Position numbers and translations under genes: made by a program
Part shown: positions 8,601 through 10,735 of the stretch, in pieces
Layout of the letters: every line of letters starts with the position of its first letter
Position numbering within the stretch: the first letter of the stretch is position 1
The notes under the pieces: generated by a model
The model's database searches: none
What the model saw: only the letters and a program-made list of their open reading frames with translations
Told to the model about the DNA's origin: nothing
Assembly: GCA_947003375.1 (NCBI GenBank)
Contig: CAMQOJ010000102.1
Location: 1 to 10,735, forward strand
Origin: an uncultured Lachnospiraceae bacterium
Lineage (GTDB): Bacteria > Bacillota > Clostridia > Lachnospirales > Lachnospiraceae
Reading direction: 5' to 3'
Length of the DNA stretch: 10,735 nucleotides

Positions 8601-8866
8601 TCGTAACATTTTCCATCATGTATATGTCCTTCATTTCCATCATCGCTACAGACCAGCCTCTCCTGATAGCAGTCGTCCCCATGCTCCTCCAGCCCGCAGA
8701 CGGCTGACTTCCCATAGCACCCATCGTCATGCTGATGTCCGTCCGCTCCGCCGGCGCTGGCCGCCACATACGTAGACCCGTTGGAGAGCACCATGCATGC
8801 CACCAGCAGGATGCTCAGATACTTCTGGATGGCCCCTCTTTTCTTCCTGTCTACATGGAGTTTCAT
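2612..8866 (-). CDS. Giant LPSTG-anchored adhesin, probable pilus tip protein with ricin-type lectin
   Basis: A 2084-residue secreted, sortase-anchored protein whose place before a backbone pilin and class C sortase marks it as the probable tip adhesin. Layout: signal peptide about 8-38; four Cys/His repeats (44-112; C-G-L-E-E-H…C-Y); an acidic Pro/Thr/Glu spacer to about 315; three more Cys/His repeats (321-368); a helical segment (373-468); about 1100 mostly unrecognised residues, with DUF11-like beta domains near 1270-1600; an SdrD-B-like domain with calcium loop DYNRDGIQD (1611-1619); the first half of a SpaA/Cna-B domain (about 1773-1820); a ricin-type lectin (1827-1963); and the second SpaA half with YTITELKSPTGH. 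LPSTGG at 2049-2054, a membrane segment and CGRKKKVV end the protein. I start at 8866 because AGGAGG lies nine bases upstream. The in-frame ATG at 8887, overlapping the previous stop, is the alternative. Family calls at both ends are firm; ligands are unknown. Confidence 0.9.
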   Translation of the reverse strand: MKLHVDRKKRGAIQKYLSILLVACMVLSNGSTYVAASAGGADGHQHDDGCYGKSAVCGLEEHGDDCYQERLVCSDDGNEGHIHDGKCYEEVSMAGCGLEEHNEGCYKKVLSCGYDDGAYGIAAFTEAGDAQEENGPDSMAIEGTSQGTEGQEPAQAGDEAVPGDSAGPEEGMPSEDAGAGGPEEDIASDDDDTAEGVESGGPKTTEEPEETEKPGQGGEPETTQEPEETEEPGQSGEPETTQEPGQGGEPETTQKPEDTGTAGPEETMPPEHTEAPEATEEPSASPEPGTPDGSGEASEPSTEDPEEQPGAFDEDEWELVCGEDHEHVEDCYQRLLCGLKGHEHTEECYDEEQNLVCGLEGHEHSAVCLLALEDQQKIRELNELIAALPSQEEILEQIGIYEGLEEAGGTEGTPDEEAYAVYMMALMAQVQEAYEAYLALDEELREYVEGAEYLLALSGMLSGMTLEESVWGIMGPDEAYVNEIKITGIKTGSAPFDTTGGQGNDTTADDMIVRTFDTVTYNFSANMKSWNASESYSEARVKLEFVLPLSEKEAVFDQTAMAWMDQTEEYKPELKTEKRMINGEEKVCQVLTCYKWLLPSAGNQSVVPGDFGENVTINVLAMKNNEEFAPIISAAMEGGAWDGPCEDEEHTIDGQPAVEKKTVTAEPVKVTAAPKYNIHIEESASYKDDFYFQGDEAWLAQYGNVAANADIAQPVPGRIMKLGITLQLYNDNEAKGLKGIELPTGDITFDLEVSSRYTINQPAQGTDYNPKEVIDTSSEYRPLLWSYGENWWREYGKQNTDGRVLYDSLACAPHAPYSAWYNPGNDDTNCCYRSGTWNAVQERETGTIHITVSGYEINPDQMPIINGDKSSGSYGKNVGCFSSGAIWIVQPFNTITGEAHGSEPFYDVVNTYGQGSFATTVKDVKLKATTLSGVTVEQGKDGFVQMVTDDDDKTRTLELTLPGGLQNRVRYASATNPGSEGSGVLDKRDGSDYAAVGADLYLMGGFSYNANREEDNQLYLGTNLTKFYGSAIELDDDEWFTDFSGGASLNGESDGDGVKQNIRIRYATKSDGKDWTNDKELLTTYEEDLVFYESLDAIPEGHTCVGILFTFIGPGAPVDASDPYYICFHKAKVRGDADLAGKTFMLASTSRVWTKGMYEYAKHNPENIPDWTEESTNLSSFPAHDWHYKSANIEGSTEYIKETYKPDGSGICGTHNSDWSHWGDTLLVIGYKTKVSKYLTQKDNNNQDKKTFNLDADQRVVDFRLEPGTYYDQPGTFKDTTTVTIVDTLPKYLTYRAGSAYFGGAYEQTSVNGGTQGNITVDASSDAKFPDPKLKEPDVVSNADGTQTLTWKLQDVEIGTPMAPIYYSADIGTKGNPDKDVPTGTTNLQNQVYIAASGDLRDPLTIGEKHSEVGIAVTRGSASSFGKYTKQKVVDEDGQIDYVVYYNNNAETGTSLTIMDTMPMNGENGSHFTGTYTFTEWKLDPAKCNVGNIKIYYTFDMEYKNKTANDVTREEIEKWKNAAIGADGTIAIPTDGATEAQPYPVAWAVVGTLDSGQSVNIDLKLQLNPEASATDKEENNYFVNLLSSGDTTTTTETPTVRRTLEGLTWMDYNRDGIQDAPNTEVRISGIKVELLKLREGENPEIESSYENVYYPKTKDPISVETGKQISVRAESADKAVDYETGRYKFTDLPAGIYAVRFTDGSGATRVTELCATSTDSGTDDTRDSDAFASRDETGKLVKTLILNLEMPKAENMSVSLYESPFHDSGFYPETKMTLQKVGESVEALTGAIFTIQDGSGDTLSFIYDEGRGYTLYDEEGEESRKDKYYIALASNPYYVIGINGTGDGSLPILQNRTGNANQLFEVQQDEEIYSFRNVASGKWLDLDGGKRQDGAKVHVWSNNEPNDNQKWYVTDWDAGARISAYSGEKNQWCLDLDGATVQENQKIHLWSYNETPAQKWVLIPAGITAETQTDLNVDSAGGVTINNLKPGNYTITELKSPTGHSLLSKPVAFTVQGDGSIGVPNSTMASVDAENKTVLRIKNVKLYALPSTGGSGTGTYAAAGTLLMLCSLLYAFCGRKKKVV
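2978..3388 (-). other. Ricin-type beta-trefoil lectin domain inside the adhesin
   Basis: Residues about 1827-1963 of the adhesin show three successive subdomains, each ending in the Q-x-W/F signature of ricin B-type (CBM13-like) lectins: NQLFEV, NQKWYV and AQKWVL. The second and third also carry the matching W/C-L-D-L-D-G and V/I-H-L/V-W-S motifs typical of the fold. These domains usually bind galactose- or xylose-type sugars, so a glycan-binding role, for example on mucin, is likely; specificity cannot be read here. SpaA-type sequence lies on both sides, so the trefoil appears to be an insertion between strands of that domain. Confidence 0.85.
8105..8268 (-). repeat. 54-bp (18-residue) tandem repeats in the adhesin spacer
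   Basis: The repeat encodes P-G-Q-G-G-E-P-E-T-T-Q-E-P-E-E-T-E-E/K. Equivalent points (CTGTGTGGTCTCC or a close variant) fall at 8105, 8141, 8195 and about 8249, giving spacings of 36, 54 and 54 bases. The short unit lacks the six-residue P-E-E-T-E-E half. All spacings are multiples of three, so copy changes keep the frame. The stretch lies in the acidic spacer that separates the two Cys/His blocks and probably acts as an extended stalk. Confidence 0.8.
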
Positions 8867-8875
8867 ATGCTTCGT

Positions 8876-8884
8876 CCTCCTTTT
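8876..8884 (-). promoter_or_regulatory. Ribosome binding site deciding the adhesin start
   Basis: AAAAGGAGG, nine bases ahead of the ATG at 8866, is a near-ideal Shine-Dalgarno sequence. It lies inside the reading frame if translation began at the upstream ATG (8887), which has only a weak GGGAGA very close to it. The 8887 ATG overlaps the preceding gene's TGA (ATGA), so some coupled initiation there cannot be excluded. Confidence 0.7.
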
Positions 8885-9261
8885 CATTCTCCCAGAATCT
8901 CATCAATCAGCTGCAGCAGCTCGATGCAGCTGTGGAATACGGTCTCTTTCTCCTCATCCTGCCAGACCAGCCTCCCCTGCCAGGTGTAATGCTCCCTGAA
9001 GAGAATCTGTATCCGGAAGACTGCGATGCTCTCCAAGCCATTGCAGTCCTGATGCACCAAGGGCAATGGGCTGCCCATGCTGTCCTCCAGGTCCAGGAGG
9101 CTGTTCAGGAGCAGCACAATCTGGGACAGGCTGTATACCTTTTCTCTCTTTTCCAGTCTCGGATGCTGCAGATAACCCTCTATAATGCCGTTATGGTAGG
9201 ACAGGACTGTCACCACCGCTTCCCGGCTCTGACAGGGAAGCAATTTCTTGCAAAGCCTCAT
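8884..9261 (-). CDS. Small protein of unknown function between pilus regulator and adhesin
   Basis: A 125-residue soluble protein with no signal peptide or membrane segment. The frame stays open upstream, but that part only shadows the regulator gene. ATG 9261 is chosen because GAGAGGTGG lies seven bases upstream and it is the first ATG in the gap after the regulator stop. Visible pieces: GIIEGYLQHPR (25-35), SLSQIVLLLNSLLDLED (44-60), VFRIQILFRE (81-90), TWQGRLVWQD (93-102) and a C-terminal helix FHSCIELLQLIDEIL (109-123). The alternation suggests a small alpha/beta fold. I recall similar short F-R-I-Q…W-Q-G…E-L-L-x-L-x-D proteins in Firmicutes but cannot name the family. It sits 50 bases after the regulator and ends at the adhesin start, so a regulatory or accessory role in pilus expression is plausible. 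That is inference from position. Confidence 0.8.
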   Translation of the reverse strand: MRLCKKLLPCQSREAVVTVLSYHNGIIEGYLQHPRLEKREKVYSLSQIVLLLNSLLDLEDSMGSPLPLVHQDCNGLESIAVFRIQILFREHYTWQGRLVWQDEEKETVFHSCIELLQLIDEILGE

Positions 9262-9311
9262 ATCGCAGCCACCTCTCCCTCTTTTACTACTGCCACTATA
9301 AAAGCCGTAGG

Positions 9312-10619
9312 TTATCTGCCGGTTATTTCTTCCGGATCCCCGACAGCGATTTGCGCAGGGCTTTCCTTTTCCAGGCCCTCCTCCATGCCCTCCCATTCCG
9401 CAGACACGTCCTGCGGCCGGAGGGCGAATATCCTGTAGGTGATGCTGGCCTTGGAATGGGTGTAGGTCTTGTGGAACATCCGGTCCACCCGGCCCACGGC
9501 GGCCTGGGCGTTCTCCACGCTGGCCCCGGTCAGCAGGAGGATGTAGGACGCCGCGTCCAGCCTGGCCACCGGATCCGCGGTGCGCAGCCCCTCTAAGAGG
9601 ATGCGCTCCAGGCGCCTGGCGTCCGTGGTGGGCACCGCGCCGCTGTCCAGGCGGACCAGCACGATGGACGAGGCGCGCCGGGATCTGGCCAGATGCCGCC
9701 TCTCCAGGGCCACGATGCTGCGGAACACGGAGAATGTGCAGAGGAACGCGCAGCCGTCGGCCTCCCCGCTCTCCGCGAGCACCCTTAGGACGTCCCGGTC
9801 GCGCATGCGGCCCTGGCACATGCCCTTGGCCAGCAGATAGGCCTTTTCCACCTCCCCTGAGGGCTCCACCTCGAACTCCTCCCACAGGGTCCTGCGGAAA
9901 TCCTCATAAAGCTCCAGCGCCCTCTCCGGATGTCCCATGGAAATCAGCGCCTGCATCTGATAGATTGCAAATATGTCTTCTCCCGAATCCACTGCGGCGG
10001 CCTGTTCGCAGATGCCGATCAGCTCCGGCAGGCGCCCCTTTTCCTGGAGGAACGGCAGTACCAGCTTGCAGGCGTCCAGATACAGTATCTGGTAATAGCG
10101 CCGCAGGGGAACTGTCCAGTCATCGTCGTTGCCGGACAGGAAATCCCCCCTGTACAGAGCCATGGCCTCCAGGAGGGTATCCATATGCCCCTCCCCCGGC
10201 CGCGTCCTGGCCCCCTGGCACAGCGCGGCGAACTCCTCCGCGTCCAGCCTCAGGTCGGCCTTAGGGTTCCAGGCATAGCCCCCCTGTCTGGTCTCGAACA
10301 GGTTCCCATGGTCCGGGCATATCTCCTTAAGCAGGCTCCTGGCCTTGAATATCATGTTCTTCAGGGAATTGGCCGGGTTGCTGCTGCCGCTTCGCGCCCA
10401 GAACTGCCGGATGAGCTCGTCTGCGGAAATATGCCTGGCATGGTTCACGATGAGATACTGCAGAAAGGACAGCACCTTTCTGCCTGCCCTGCCGATGACC
10501 TCACTGTTCCTGACCCGTGCCTCTTCCGTATTGCCGCAGGAAAACGTTCCCAGCAGCTCGAACCGTATCACATTCCCGTCTTCCGTCTCCGCGGGCGAAA
10601 GGCTCTTTCCATCACTCAT
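9312..10619 (-). CDS. SARP/BTAD-type transcriptional regulator with degenerate GGDEF-like domain
   Basis: A 435-residue cytoplasmic regulator, probably controlling the pilus genes downstream. Residues about 18-118 form an OmpR-type winged helix as in SARP regulators (IRFELLGTFSC, then the recognition-helix region NPANSLKNMIFKARSLLKEI, then RQGGYAWNP). Residues about 124-265 match the bacterial transcriptional activator (BTAD) TPR-like domain: LLEAMALYRGDFLSGNDDDW, then ERALELYEDFRRTLWEEFEVEPS. Residues about 288-400 resemble a GGDEF domain. DPVARLDAASYILLL (349-363) aligns with the signature strand, but DAASY stands where GGDEF should be, so cyclase activity is not expected. There is no receiver or transmembrane sensor. 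The ATG at 10619 has AGGAGG (10631-10626) six bases upstream and overlaps the previous gene's TGA, suggesting translational coupling. The wHTH-BTAD call is firm; the third domain and its ligand are inference. Confidence 0.9.
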   Translation of the reverse strand: MSDGKSLSPAETEDGNVIRFELLGTFSCGNTEEARVRNSEVIGRAGRKVLSFLQYLIVNHARHISADELIRQFWARSGSSNPANSLKNMIFKARSLLKEICPDHGNLFETRQGGYAWNPKADLRLDAEEFAALCQGARTRPGEGHMDTLLEAMALYRGDFLSGNDDDWTVPLRRYYQILYLDACKLVLPFLQEKGRLPELIGICEQAAAVDSGEDIFAIYQMQALISMGHPERALELYEDFRRTLWEEFEVEPSGEVEKAYLLAKGMCQGRMRDRDVLRVLAESGEADGCAFLCTFSVFRSIVALERRHLARSRRASSIVLVRLDSGAVPTTDARRLERILLEGLRTADPVARLDAASYILLLTGASVENAQAAVGRVDRMFHKTYTHSKASITYRIFALRPQDVSAEWEGMEEGLEKESPAQIAVGDPEEITGR

Positions 10620-10687
10620 TCCGGTCCTCCTCTTTCCTCAGAGGGGCAATCGCCCAGATCCGCTTTCATCTCCAGCCGCTCCAGGAA
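10616..10687 (-). CDS. C-terminal tail of an unidentified upstream gene
   Basis: Twenty-three codons (FLERLEMKADLGDCPSEERG then GPE) end in a TGA that shares ATGA with the regulator start. The other two frames do not run cleanly into the overlap. The tight overlap is typical of co-transcribed, coupled genes, so the operon probably begins further upstream. The fragment is too short to identify. Real sequence stops at 10688, where adapter begins, so no more of the gene can be recovered here. Confidence 0.55.
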   Translation of the reverse strand, partial: FLERLEMKADLGDCPSEERGGPE

Positions 10688-10688
10688 C

Positions 10689-10735
10689 CTGTCTCTTATA
10701 CACATCTGACGCTGCCGACGAAGAGACTCGTGTAG
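10689..10735 (+). other. Illumina Nextera adapter left at the contig end (artefact)
   Basis: Positions 10689-10707 are the 19-base transposase mosaic end CTGTCTCTTATACACATCT. They are followed by GACGCTGCCGACGA (10708-10721), the reverse complement of the i5-side Nextera read primer, an 8-base stretch AGAGACTC in the index position (10722-10729), and GTGTAG (10730-10735), the start of the flow-cell end. This order is exactly that of a read running through its insert into the library adapter. The bases are synthetic and should be trimmed; genomic sequence ends at 10688. Confidence 0.97.

Noticed and set aside
9262..9885. N-terminal extension of the small protein back to 9885.
   Set aside because: The extension overlaps the regulator gene in another frame and reads as low-complexity Gly/Arg sequence. 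A good ribosome site precedes the ATG at 9261.
1..10688. tRNA, rRNA, CRISPR array, transposase or phage attachment site.
   Set aside because: None was seen. The only tandem repeat is coding and lies inside the adhesin; apart from short gaps the window is fully occupied by the pilus genes.

Overview
The window looks like the end of a contig from a Gram-positive Clostridia genome, most likely a gut Lachnospiraceae-type bacterium. It carries one sortase-assembled pilus operon, all on the minus strand. The placement rests on the gene set (two LPSTG surface proteins, a class C sortase, a SARP/BTAD-type regulator), the strong AGGAGG-like ribosome binding sites, and a Cys/His-rich surface repeat (C-G-L-x-x-H…C-Y) that I associate with this group. 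The exact genus cannot be read from the sequence.

In transcription order (right to left): the last 47 bases (10689-10735) are Nextera sequencing adapter, not genome. Next is the 23-codon tail of an unidentified gene whose TGA overlaps the ATG of the next gene (ATGA). That gene (10619-9312) encodes a transcriptional regulator with a winged helix, a BTAD domain and a C-terminal degenerate GGDEF-like domain. A 125-residue protein of unknown function follows (9261-8884). Then comes a 2084-residue cell-wall-anchored adhesin, probably the pilus tip (8866-2612), a 555-residue backbone pilin (2459-792), and the N-terminal 209 residues of a class C sortase (627 to the window edge), cut before its catalytic cysteine.

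The genes probably work as one unit. The regulator, perhaps with the small protein, would control expression. The adhesin and backbone pilin are exported by signal peptides and carry the same LPSTGG sorting signal. The class C sortase would join backbone subunits through a pilin lysine and place the adhesin at the tip. Gaps between the first genes are at most 50 bases. The two longer gaps, adhesin-pilin (152 bases) and pilin-sortase (164 bases), each hold a strong RNA hairpin without a downstream U-tract. They may set the different amounts of tip, shaft and enzyme made from one transcript. No operon promoter or final terminator lies in the window.

The most unusual object is the adhesin. It has seven Cys/His repeats split by an acidic Pro/Thr/Glu spacer containing 54-bp tandem repeats, a helical segment, about 1100 residues of mostly unrecognised beta-rich sequence, an SdrD-B-like calcium-loop domain, and a ricin-type beta-trefoil lectin apparently inserted inside a SpaA/Cna-B pilin domain just before the LPSTG anchor. 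All domain calls are by eye, without database searches.
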